Of a stretch of DNA of 12,851 bases, positions 1 to 7,500 are shown one piece after another. The notes beneath the pieces are model-generated. The model was not told where the DNA came from. It made no database searches and was given only the letters and a program-made list of their open reading frames with translations. Positions within the stretch are counted from its first letter, which is position 1. Each line of letters opens with the position of its first letter. This DNA is from FEN-1297 sp046704255 (lineage in GTDB: Bacteria > Bacteroidota > Ignavibacteria > Ignavibacteriales > Ignavibacteriaceae): NCBI GenBank assembly GCA_046704255.1, contig JBJKSH010000062.1:1-12851 (forward strand), given 5' to 3'. The translations under genes and the position numbers were made by a program.

Positions 1-953
1 ATCTGAGTTGTAGAAACATCAGCATGCCCTAACAACTTGGAAACAAAATAAATTGATACTCCCTTTTGTACTAACCATGAAGCGAATGTATGTCTAAGAC
101 AATGGAATTTTAGTGCAGGATTTAATCCCGATTTTCTTACACATTTTTTAAAGTATTTTGAAATGTATTCGGGATTAATTTCTTTATCGTTATATGTAAA
201 TACTAAATTTCCTGTTTTATTCATTTCCCTTTGTGTTAAAATTTGAAGTGCGGTAATATTTAGAGGTACACTTCTAATTTTTTTAGACTTGGTTAAATGA
301 TTCCGGTTATTCAAGATTAAATAATTGTCTTTAAAGTTTATTTGATTCCATTCAAGGGTTAATAATTCCATTTGTCTTAAACCGGTATTCACTGCAAAAA
401 TAAAAAGGTCTTTAAAGTCATTATTGTTAACATATCTTAAAAACACTTGAAATGATTCCTTGGTAAAATACAAAGGTTGTTTTTCGGGGAGCTTAGGTTT
501 TTTTATTCCTGCTGCAGGATTCTTTAATAAAAATCCTTTCGAAATACCCCACTTAAACATAGCATTTAAATATGCTAATTCCCTTTTTGCTGTATATGGA
601 GAAGGGTTCTTAATACGGTATTGTATATATTCATCAATATGATTATAAGTTAAATCCGTTATAAGAATATTATTGAAATAATTTAAAACGGATTTACAAC
701 ATGCTTTAACCGTATGTGTAGTTTTAGGAGTGTGTATGACTTCCGAATACTTTAAATATTCATTCAAGAAATCATTTAGTTTAATAGATGTGAGTTTTGA
801 TTCCTTACGCTTCTCATATTCATTCCTAAAATCGGAAAGAAACTTTAGAGCATCACCCTTCAATTTGCATTTAGTTGAAATACAGGTTCTCTTCCCCTCT
901 TTGGTATCATAAAAAATATACCATGTACCGTTTGAACGCTTAGAAAGAAACAT
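1..953 (-). CDS. Tyrosine recombinase (phage-type integrase), 3' end cut by window edge
   Basis: Site-specific integrase that would cut and rejoin DNA at the attachment site through a tyrosine nucleophile. The 317 visible codons contain no stop. The N-terminal part (about residues 1-165) resembles the arm- and core-binding SAM-like domains of phage integrases. The catalytic domain shows R193 in TGLRQMELLTLEW, the beta-hairpin lysine K222 in HLTKSKK, H284 and R287 in HCLRHTF, and H310 in LLGHADVSTTQ. The tyrosine is expected about residue 319, just beyond the left edge, so only the last part is missing. The ATG at 953-951 is preceded by an AAAGGTG Shine-Dalgarno about 8 nt upstream. The gene starts less than 100 bp from the tRNA-Lys fragment, which fits an integrase that uses that tRNA as its target. 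I see no internal defect. Confidence 0.93.
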   Translation of the reverse strand, partial: MFLSKRSNGTWYIFYDTKEGKRTCISTKCKLKGDALKFLSDFRNEYEKRKESKLTSIKLNDFLNEYLKYSEVIHTPKTTHTVKACCKSVLNYFNNILITDLTYNHIDEYIQYRIKNPSPYTAKRELAYLNAMFKWGISKGFLLKNPAAGIKKPKLPEKQPLYFTKESFQVFLRYVNNNDFKDLFIFAVNTGLRQMELLTLEWNQINFKDNYLILNNRNHLTKSKKIRSVPLNITALQILTQREMNKTGNLVFTYNDKEINPEYISKYFKKCVRKSGLNPALKFHCLRHTFASWLVQKGVSIYFVSKLLGHADVSTTQ

Positions 954-988
954 TATATTTACACCTTTCTAAGCTCTTATTTTTAGTT

Positions 989-1011
989 TTAAGTAATCAA
1001 TTAAGTAATCA
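989..1011. repeat. Two direct copies of TTAAGTAATCA, candidate integrase arm sites
   Basis: The 11-mer TTAAGTAATCA occurs at 989-999 and again at 1001-1011, one base apart (12-bp period). It lies between the integrase start and the tRNA fragment. Short direct repeats in this position are typical arm-type binding sites for tyrosine integrases or binding sites for an excisionase. The repeat is seen directly; the role is inferred. It could also overlap the integrase promoter and serve in autoregulation. Confidence 0.5.
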
Positions 1012-1040
1012 CTCTGGTATAACTCATTGTTTTATATAGT

Positions 1041-1096
1041 GTAGCAGTAGACTCTTAATCTATTGGTCGGGGGTTCGAGTCCCCCAGGGTGTACCA
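1041..1096 (+). pseudogene. 3' half of tRNA-Lys(CTT), probable attachment-site duplicate
   Basis: The anticodon arm is intact: stem 1047-1051 with 1059-1063, and a seven-base loop CTCTTAA whose anticodon CTT at 1054-1056 reads the lysine codon AAG. A five-base variable region follows. The T arm is perfect (GGGGG 1069-1073, CCCCC 1081-1085, loop TTCGAGT). Then come the acceptor 3' strand AGGGTGT (1086-1092), discriminator A and encoded CCA (1094-1096). The 26 bases before the anticodon stem contain no partner for the acceptor strand and no D arm, so this cannot fold as a working tRNA. The stem TAGA-N7-TCTA also has the shape of a core integrase site with a 7-bp overlap. I read it as the original host 3' half displaced by integration. 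Confidence 0.8.
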
Positions 1097-1100
1097 GATT

Positions 1101-1131
1101 ATGCGAATATATTTCAAATTCGCATTTTTTT
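1101..1131 (+). terminator. Rho-independent terminator of the displaced tRNA-Lys half
   Basis: Perfect 8-bp stem ATGCGAAT (1101-1108) with ATTCGCAT (1118-1125), a 9-nt loop, and a T run at 1125-1131. It starts 4 nt after the CCA end, as expected for the native tRNA terminator. Confidence 0.75.
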
Positions 1132-1183
1132 ATTTTAAATTTTGAACCAAGTTTTGTATTTAATTCTTAATCTTACTCTTTAT

Positions 1184-1250
1184 CTTAATCTTAATTTTGC
1201 TCTTGATCTATTTATTTGGGATTAAGATTAGGAGCAAGATTAAGATTAAG
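1184..1250. repeat. 25-bp inverted repeat built on TTAATC/GATTAA hexamers
   Basis: The arm at 1184-1208 and the arm at 1226-1250 are inverted copies matching at 22 of 25 positions, around a 17-nt loop. All three mismatches become G-U pairs if the top strand is transcribed, so an RNA hairpin would be fully paired. The arms are built largely of CTTAAT/ATTAAG hexamers around a GCTC/GAGC core, and a degenerate copy begins further left at about 1165. There is no T run directly after it, so it is not a standard terminator. It may belong to a dispersed intergenic repeat family. Confidence 0.6.
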
Positions 1251-1260
1251 AAAATTGAAC

Positions 1261-1296
1261 AGCATGATACTCTATAAGAGCATGATACTCTATAAG
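1261..1296. repeat. Perfect 18-bp tandem duplication upstream of rnhA
   Basis: AGCATGATACTCTATAAG occurs twice back to back, at 1261-1278 and 1279-1296, without a mismatch, 44 bp before the rnhA start. Each unit ends in TATAAG, which resembles a -10 hexamer, but neither copy has a good -35 at 16-18 bp. It is either a recent slippage duplication or a doubled regulatory site. Confidence 0.6.
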
Positions 1297-1339
1297 ATAG
1301 TTGGAAAAGCTGTAAAATATATTTTAAAAAAGCATAACT

Positions 1340-1804
1340 ATGGAAAGCAAAGAATCTGTTATAATTTACTGCGACGGCGCCTGCTCCGGCAACCAGTTTA
1401 CTAATAATACCGGGGGCTGGGGTGCGGTTCTTTTATTTAAAGGTAAGAAAAAAGAAATTAACGGAGGTGAGGTTAATACTTCCAATCAAAGAATGGAATT
1501 AACCGCATGCATAAGTGCTCTTAAAGCCGTAAAGAAAAATACATATCCTGTTAAAGTTTATTCGGACAGTGCTTACCTTGTAAACTGCATGCAGCAAAAA
1601 TGGTATGAGAAATGGATGGTAAACGGGTGGAAAAACTCCAAGAAAGAATTGGTTGAAAATAAAGACCTGTGGGAAGAACTGCTTGGACTTGTTGACAACT
1701 TTAATATTTCTTTCTACAAAGTAAAAGGACATGCGGGAGAGGAACTTAATGAGCGCGCAGATAAGCTTGCAAGAATGGGAATGGCCGGTAAGCCCGTCAA
1801 TTAA
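1340..1804 (+). CDS. rnhA: Ribonuclease HI
   Basis: Cleaves the RNA strand of RNA-DNA hybrids in the cytoplasm, removing R-loops and RNA primers. The 154-aa length is the usual size of bacterial RNase HI. The metal-binding catalytic residues are all present: D12 in the YCDGACSGN motif, E53 in NQRMELTA, D76 in VYSDSAYLV, and D141 in NERADKLA, with the catalytic histidine H131 in KVKGHAGEELN. The segment with repeated tryptophans and lysines (about residues 86-103) corresponds to the basic protrusion of the E. coli type, which helps bind the hybrid. No strong Shine-Dalgarno precedes the ATG, which is common in Bacteroidota. The gene ends only 3 bp from the stop of the convergent porin gene. It is a housekeeping gene and probably native sequence next to the element's insertion site. 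Confidence 0.96.
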   Translation: MESKESVIIYCDGACSGNQFTNNTGGWGAVLLFKGKKKEINGGEVNTSNQRMELTACISALKAVKKNTYPVKVYSDSAYLVNCMQQKWYEKWMVNGWKNSKKELVENKDLWEELLGLVDNFNISFYKVKGHAGEELNERADKLARMGMAGKPVN

Positions 1805-1807
1805 TTC

Positions 1808-3049
1808 TTAAAACGATAATTCAAATCTAACTCCTGCTGCAAGTGCATAATTATTCTTCCTGCAATAAGTAGGATTAATAACATATTGAATATCCGGCTG
1901 CAATTTAAAATAGTCGGACAATTTATAAAGATAAGTTAGTTCTATAATTTGCTCATACTTCCTGACAAAATTATTTTTACATTCTTCCTTCGCAATGTAA
2001 TTTTTATTATTTCTTACCATTGCAAGGGCAAGACCAATTTCATCCTTAGCTCTGCCGGGTATTAGTCCGTTGTAAACGATTCCTGCACCAAAATAGTTGC
2101 TAACCTGGTCTACCAGATTATCGGTAATTCCAAATCTTATAAAAGCTCCCATACCTTCTTCCGGATTTCCCGGAATGCTGAACAATGATTTTTCCGCCGA
2201 AAAATAAATTCCGTAATTACCTTGTTCATAAATTGAAGGACCCGATATACAAGTTGATTCAAGTTTTTTAAATTTGCCTGTATAGTACCAGGCTCCCAGA
2301 TCGTAATTGAAAAAATTATAAACATTTTCATCTGGGAAATTTTTATAATCAATTTCGGCAGTACAAAGTAGGCCGTCTTTTTTATTAAAGAAACGGCCGG
2401 GTACCGCATTAAAAACTGCAGCTTTAACTTCAAACGGAAAAGCAGGTTTGTATTTTATCCTAAATGCGTAAGAAGTATTCGGATAAATTGAAGGGCCGTC
2501 AACACCGGTATGTGAAAAATCTGCGCCTATACCATGAGAAGGATTAATAAAAATTCCGGAGGTCACTCTGCTGTCAAATTCAGAGTTTAGATCAAATAAA
2601 CCGAAAAGGATTGACAGCTTATTATTCAGCAGGTTTTGTTCTACCCAAAGTTCATAAAGTTTTAAAGTATTTGGCGCAGCAATGTTGCTTATTCCCTGTG
2701 TAGTTCCTATATAATTATTTATATCATGTCCGTCAACTCCCAGAAAAAATGCTTTTAGTCTGGCGCCTTTCCATCCTGTTATTTGGCCGGAAGATAAATT
2801 TATTATAAGTCTAAAATAATTTATATATGTGTTCTTACGTTCGATTCCCCCGGCAGCGTTAGAAAAGAATTCGCCATCGTAATTAAATTCAATATCGTTT
2901 TGTAATTTTTCCCATACGGTATGAAGTTCGGAAACATTAGAGCTCTTTATTTCACTTTCCTTTTTAAAATAATTTATACTGGGCTGAGAGAGAAGATTTG
3001 TAACAAACACAAAAGTAATAATTACAAAAATATTGCGGATAAAATTCAT
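1808..3049 (-). CDS. OprB-like outer-membrane porin (carbohydrate-selective porin family)
   Basis: Predicted outer-membrane beta-barrel. From the ATG at 3049 it has 413 residues: a hydrophobic signal peptide (about residues 1-21, cleaved near LLSQ), then a barrel with alternating strands ending in VRFELSF, whose final Phe is the usual barrel-assembly signal. Features of the OprB family are LYELWVEQNLLNNKLSILFGLFDLNSEFD, then SGIFINPSHGIG and GPSIYPNTSYAFRIKY, and a late FRFG-like strand. A GTG at 3070 in the same frame would add 7 residues and overlap the upstream gene; I prefer the ATG because the signal peptide begins there. Neither start has a well-placed Shine-Dalgarno. The gene begins 10 bp after the FTR1 permease stop, so the two are surely co-transcribed. 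This suggests the porin passes iron or another metal rather than sugar, which is inference. Confidence 0.83.
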   Translation of the reverse strand: MNFIRNIFVIITFVFVTNLLSQPSINYFKKESEIKSSNVSELHTVWEKLQNDIEFNYDGEFFSNAAGGIERKNTYINYFRLIINLSSGQITGWKGARLKAFFLGVDGHDINNYIGTTQGISNIAAPNTLKLYELWVEQNLLNNKLSILFGLFDLNSEFDSRVTSGIFINPSHGIGADFSHTGVDGPSIYPNTSYAFRIKYKPAFPFEVKAAVFNAVPGRFFNKKDGLLCTAEIDYKNFPDENVYNFFNYDLGAWYYTGKFKKLESTCISGPSIYEQGNYGIYFSAEKSLFSIPGNPEEGMGAFIRFGITDNLVDQVSNYFGAGIVYNGLIPGRAKDEIGLALAMVRNNKNYIAKEECKNNFVRKYEQIIELTYLYKLSDYFKLQPDIQYVINPTYCRKNNYALAAGVRFELSF

Positions 3050-3059
3050 AGTTGATTTT

Positions 3060-4025
3060 TTAACCAGCACTCCTTTTCTTGAATGGTTTTAAAGCACGCA
3101 TATACTCAGCCCAAATATAAGAACCCAGAACAATTAATGCCGCTGTTGTTTGGGCTAAAAGTCCCTGCCAGTTGGGAAAGACTGCAAACCAAACACCCAG
3201 CCAATCCGGTAAAGTTATGTTAACAGGAGTAACCGGAATCCAGCCGGCCTGCTGCATTTCCTGCACACTTTCTCCTACCATAACCATAAGAACAACCCCG
3301 AGTAAAACACCGGTAAGTACAAGCATTTTTTTATATGGTAAATGTTCATGTGCAACAAAAGTAAGCACAGCTACAATTGCAGTTAGAAATATTCCTACCA
3401 ATGCACCAATTAATACAATGTTTCCTCCGTCTTTTAATCTTAATTGCTGCAAGAATAATACAACTTCAAAACCTTCGCGGTATATTGCCGTAAAGCCTAG
3501 AAGTATGAACCCGCGGAATAAAATATATGGACTTGCATCCTTAGCATCGGTTAAGCGCCTTCCTCTTTTAGTATGATTAGATATCCAGCCGGTCCAATAA
3601 ACTTTATGGAAAAACCAGTTCATTACAACCAGCAGAACTGCAATTGCCAAGAGGCCGGTAGCGGCTTGTATATCAAGCTCAGGCAGGTTTATATCGGATA
3701 TAATTGCAACTACAATAAACCATGTTGCAATAGTGGACAAAAACCCTAAACCGGCGCCTAACGTAATTCCTTTACCGAAATTATTTTGTTTCCCTCTTGT
3801 AACCGTAGCAGTAATAGCAGAAAGAACTAATATAGCCTCAAGTCCTTCGCGGAAGACCAGTATTCCGCAGCTTAAAATTGCAGCCCAATTACTAAGGTTT
3901 TTATTTTCCGGATTTGGTACCCCGTAAGCTGTAAATGCCTGCCATAATAAAATTGAGGCAACAATTAAAATTCCAATGCCTATTAAAACGGATTTCGGTT
4001 TTAAATAATTAGATAAACGGAACAT
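3060..4025 (-). CDS. FTR1/EfeU-family high-affinity iron permease
   Basis: Inner-membrane permease of the FTR1/EfeU (oxidase-dependent iron transporter) family. Both signature REXXE motifs, which bind iron during transport, are present: REGLE at about residues 59-63 and REGFE at about 183-187. A third conserved acidic site, GESVQEMQQAG, lies near residue 252. About seven to eight hydrophobic segments are visible, starting with SVLIGIGILIVASILLW. The length of 321 aa from the ATG at 4025 is normal for EfeU-type proteins. A GTG two codons upstream (4031) is an alternative start. No EfeO, EfeB or multicopper oxidase gene lies next to it; the partner is the OprB-like porin downstream. The exact metal (Fe2+, Fe3+ or lead, as for some relatives) cannot be decided here. 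Confidence 0.9.
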   Translation of the reverse strand: MFRLSNYLKPKSVLIGIGILIVASILLWQAFTAYGVPNPENKNLSNWAAILSCGILVFREGLEAILVLSAITATVTRGKQNNFGKGITLGAGLGFLSTIATWFIVVAIISDINLPELDIQAATGLLAIAVLLVVMNWFFHKVYWTGWISNHTKRGRRLTDAKDASPYILFRGFILLGFTAIYREGFEVVLFLQQLRLKDGGNIVLIGALVGIFLTAIVAVLTFVAHEHLPYKKMLVLTGVLLGVVLMVMVGESVQEMQQAGWIPVTPVNITLPDWLGVWFAVFPNWQGLLAQTTAALIVLGSYIWAEYMRALKPFKKRSAG

Positions 4026-4098
4026 ATTCACACAAATACTTTACATAATTCTTATTTAGACTCGGTATAAATTACGAAAATGCTTTTAAATAAAAAAA

Positions 4099-4127
4099 TT
4101 TATAGTTAAAAAATTACAAGCATTCAA
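4099..4127 (-). promoter_or_regulatory. Candidate sigma70-type promoter of the permease-porin unit
   Basis: On the minus strand TTGAAT (4127-4122) and TATAAA (4104-4099) are separated by exactly 17 bp. This gives a leader of about 65-70 nt before the permease ATG. The hexamers are near consensus, but the region is very AT-rich, so chance matches are likely. I see no convincing Fur box. Confidence 0.4.
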
Positions 4128-4156
4128 AAAAAGAAAATATATACACCATGACGTAG

Positions 4157-4198
4157 TGTCCGCCCTAAGCGGATAAACAGCCTCGTATATATTACGAG
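4157..4198. other. Two short adjacent hairpins in the divergent intergenic region
   Basis: TGTCCGC (4157-4163) pairs with GCGGATA (4169-4175) around CCTAA, with one G-U pair. CTCGTA (4182-4187) pairs with TACGAG (4193-4198) around TATAT. Neither is followed by a T run, so they are not ordinary terminators. They may be part of a structured RNA or operator sites. They open a patch (about 4140-4330) that is less AT-rich than the sequence on both sides. Confidence 0.3.
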
Positions 4199-4234
4199 AT
4201 AACATAAAAAACAAAACAACCTTTAACATCACGG

Positions 4235-4348
4235 ATGTGGTTCAATATGAATAATCCGGATCAACGCAATATTGAAATTGAATTATTCGAAGCAGCGAAC
4301 CTCGGGAGAGTGATCAGACAATTCAATTTTTCTAGAATAAATTCCTGA
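4235..4348 (+). CDS. Possible small ORF of 37 codons, unrecognised
   Basis: The frame begins MWFNMNNPDQR and ends in FNFSRINS before TGA, with a second in-frame ATG at 4247. The composition looks protein-like (mixed charged and hydrophobic residues, IELFEAANLGRVIR could form a helix), and the local base composition is less AT-rich than its flanks. Against it, no Shine-Dalgarno precedes either ATG, and I do not recognise the product. The frame is open back to a TAA at 4205. It could instead be the relic of a larger gene or part of an RNA: 4241-4248 and 4269-4276 form an 8-bp inverted repeat. Confidence 0.2.
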   Translation: MWFNMNNPDQRNIEIELFEAANLGRVIRQFNFSRINS

Positions 4349-4458
4349 AATCTTATTTCTTTACTCATGTAAAAATTACCTAATTATGAAGGAAACTTTT
4401 ACCTCAATTTTATTCAATTTTATTTATAAAATGATATCTAGGTCAAAACCTACCCAAA

Positions 4459-4544
4459 TGTTACATAATTTTACATTTTGTTACAATTATATGACACTGA
4501 TTACGAAGGTGATCTCTATTTTTTTAACATTAGTTATAACTAAT
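4459..4544. promoter_or_regulatory. Probable control region of the receptor operon
   Basis: This AT-rich stretch upstream of the receptor gene carries TTACA at 4461, 4471 and 4481, exactly one helical turn apart; the first and third copies extend to TGTTACA. Some 45 bp further is a perfect 16-bp palindrome, ATTAGTTATAACTAAT (4529-4544). Both have the shape of transcription-factor binding sites, and either could overlap the promoter. I cannot assign convincing -35 and -10 elements, nor a Bacteroidota-type -33/-7 pair. Confidence 0.35.
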
Positions 4545-4590
4545 TAAACAATCACTAATTCATTTAAATATTTAATTAAGGAGAAGCGAT

Positions 4591-7500
4591 ATGAAGCGAA
4601 TAGTTACCGTCGTTTCATTCCTGTTGTTTTTACCCTCTTTCTTACTAGCAGGTACGACGGGAAAAATTAGTGGTAAAGTTACTGACCTACAAACTGGTCA
4701 GCCATTAATCGGCGCTAATGTTCTTATAGTTGGTACTTCTTTAGGTGCCGCTACCGATGTTAACGGGGATTATTCAATCAGTCATATTAACCCAGGTGTA
4801 TATACTGTTAGAACTTCCTACATTGGCTACAAAACAGTAACTATTACCAACGTCCGTGTAAATACGGACCTTACAACATCTCTTGATTTTAAACTACCCG
4901 CCACGGGTGTATCCGTCGGCCAGGTTACAATTGTTGCTACACGGCCATTAATTAATGCCAGCAATACCAACGCTATCCGCACAACCACAAACACCGAAAT
5001 CCAGGCATTGCCTATTAGAGGTGTTGCAAGCATTATTGCACTTTCTCCCGGCGTTATAAGCCAGGATAATAATCTTTATGTTAGAGGCGGAAGGCAGGAT
5101 GAGGTAGGCTATTACCTGGAAGGTACAAACATTACCAATCCTATGGTTAGCATTATGGGCAGTACGATGGGTCAAACAGCTCATCATTCCGGTTCCCAGG
5201 TAACGGTTCCGCAGGAAGCACTTGAAGAAATTCAGGTACAGGCCGGCGGCTATACTGCTGAATACGGTGATGCAAATGCCGGTATTATTAGGGAGGATTT
5301 AAAATCCGGCGGACCGGAGCTTAAAGCTAGTTTACAATATATAACAGATAACTGGACTTTCAAATCCAGAAATGAAAGATATAACGGAACCCAGACTTTA
5401 GGAACTTATTCTTACGGATATAACGATTTAACGGCCTCAATAAGCGGGCCAATTTTCGGCCAGCATGTTAAGCTGTATGGTTTATTTGATAATTTATCTC
5501 AACTGGAAGCAAACCCATCGGCAGGAGAAAACGGATTTAATTTCGGTACCCTTGTAGATCCTAATACCGGTGATAAAGTTGATTTAAAATATCCCGGCGG
5601 CCCGCAGCCCGGGAATGGTTCTAATCAATACAGTGGTGTTGGTACAATTACCTTGGATTATAACCCGAACATCATAAGACTTATCGGTACTTATACGTTT
5701 AACAGATCCAGGGTAGGAGGCGGTACATATACTATAATGGATAATAACCGTTTACCAATTCAAGATAATACAAATGGTGATTTTGGAATAAAGTGGACCC
5801 ATATACTAAGCCAAAACGCTTATTTTGATTTAAATGCAAGTTATATTTTTAACAGAGGTGAAACATACGACCCTCAACTTGGCAGCAATTTTTGGGCTTA
5901 TGGAGACAGCGCTGCTAATACGGCTGCCGGGGTACCATGGACAACTGCCGGTGCAGGCCAATACTCCGTTCCCAGACCTTATTATGTTTACGACTTCTGG
6001 ACATTCGCTCCGCCTAATGAACCTCTGTTAGGCACTCAATATGCGGTTACAAATTATAATAAATATGAAAATGATAATCTGGATCTTAATGCTGCATTAT
6101 CATACAATTTAAATAAGGAAAATTCTTTAAAGATTGGTGCTGAGTTTAATTTAATGACGGTAAGAAACTATACTCCTACATCTAACCTTGTAAATTTAGC
6201 AGGTCTTCTTGCAGGCGGAACACTTACCAAAACTCAACTTCTAATTAAAGAAGGTGTTAACAATTACGGTTATGATGTTCTCGGCAACACTTACAACGGA
6301 ACTTCTGATTATTCTACCGGCGAAATTGCACCGCACAGGCCGGTTTACGGTGGCGTATACGTTCAAGACCAGCTTCAGTATAAGAATTTAATTGTAAATG
6401 CCGGACTAAGGTTCGATTATATTAACACAGATAATTACGCATTTAAGGATCCTACAAATCCTCAAAATGTTTATAACCAAAGTACATTTGCAATAAAGGA
6501 TCCTTCACAAATAGTTAAGGTGCCTTCATTTAGTTCAGTTAGCCCAAGACTCGGCTTTTCATTTCCTATTACCGACAGAACAGTCTTCCATGCACAGTAC
6601 GGAAAATTTGTTCAGCAGCCAAGTCTTGCTTATTTATACCAGGGATTATTTAGAACAGGCTGGATAATAAATCCAAATAACGGATTTTTTATTTCCGACC
6701 CGATAGGTTTGAATTTAAGGCCTACAAGAACAACCAATTACGAAATCGGATTTACACAGCAGGTTGGTTCTATTGCAGAGTTTGATATTACTGCCTATTA
6801 TAAAGACATTACAAACCAGGTAGTTTTTGCTACACAGAATGTAACTTCCGGAACCGGCTGGAGGCCTTATGAAATCCTTACCAACGGTGATTATGCTACA
6901 ACTGAGGGAGTGGAGCTTTCTTTTAATATGAGAAGAACGGATAGATTTATGGTTAACGGTTCGGTTACTTTCCAGAATGCTGAAGGTACCGGTGATAATC
7001 CATATTCCAACGCCGGAGAATTCGGCGCTCCCGTTGGCAATTATTTGTTCATTCCGCAATATATTGAACCGCTTGGCTTTAATCATGCTATTAGCGGTAA
7101 TCTTGACATAGACTACCATTACGGTGTAAACGACGGACCTCCTATACTACATCAGTTCGGTGGTTCTATCTTGTTAACATTTTCAAGTGGTCATCCTTAT
7201 ACTCTTGGAACTCCTCAAACTCCGGGAACAAGTAATACTGCTGCAAGCCAGCAAGTTGATACAAGAAACAGGTATGCAATAGAAGCGCTTAATTCCTCTG
7301 TTACACCGTCTACATTCCAGGTAGACCTTAGCATAGATAAAGCGTTTCCGATTACCGATAGATTATCCGGGGATATTTTTATCCAGGTTACAAACTTGCT
7401 CAATACAAAAAATGTTCAAAATGTATTCTCAAGTACCGGTTCTGCAACAACCAACGGTTACTTAACCAATCCCAGTTTAACAGGCCATAAGCAAATTCAG

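Larger units (their letters stand above)
1..1050. mobile_element. Right end of a tRNA-integrated mobile element
   Basis: The region contains a tyrosine recombinase gene reading leftward. It is bounded on the right by an orphan 3' half of a tRNA-Lys. An integrase gene next to a duplicated tRNA 3' end is the classic mark of an integrative element or prophage inserted into a tRNA gene. Because the displaced tRNA half is on the right and reads rightward, the rest of the element and the reconstituted tRNA should lie to the left, outside the window. The exact junction cannot be fixed here. It probably lies in or just before the anticodon arm at about 1041-1058. No other element genes are visible, so its type (prophage, ICE or island) is unknown. 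Confidence 0.7.

Noticed and set aside
460..912. Two plus-strand 60-codon frames opposite the integrase
   Set aside because: They are antisense to a recombinase with a clear catalytic motif set, and neither shows a ribosome site or a recognisable domain.
961..1046. ACACCTT at 961 as the 5' acceptor strand of an intron-split tRNA
   Set aside because: It matches the expected ACACCCT at six of seven positions, but it lies 86 bases from the anticodon stem with no D arm between, and it overlaps the integrase ribosome-binding site.
1013..1099. TCTGGTA (1013-1019) and TACCAGA (1093-1099) as an acceptor stem that would complete a working tRNA-Lys
   Set aside because: The pairing falls after the true acceptor strand AGGGTGT and leaves a 7-nt gap after the T arm, and no D arm lies between. 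The geometry does not match a tRNA, so the 7-bp inverted match is probably chance.
1805..1807. Shared terminator between rnhA and the convergent porin gene
   Set aside because: Only three bases separate the stops, and I see no stem followed by a T run on either strand near the junction.
3172..3927. Plus-strand frames opposite the iron permease
   Set aside because: They are shadows of the permease frame, which carries both REXXE motifs; their proline/threonine-rich composition is what antisense of hydrophobic helices gives.
4256..4310. GAAGCAGC near 4290 as part of a small SRP RNA
   Set aside because: The GGAA tetraloop region and the paired GGTCAGG context needed for SRP RNA are absent.
4349..4590. 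Cobalamin or TPP riboswitch ahead of the TonB receptor
   Set aside because: I found no B12-box-like GCCACTG and no thi-box; the stretch is AT-rich with only short repeats.
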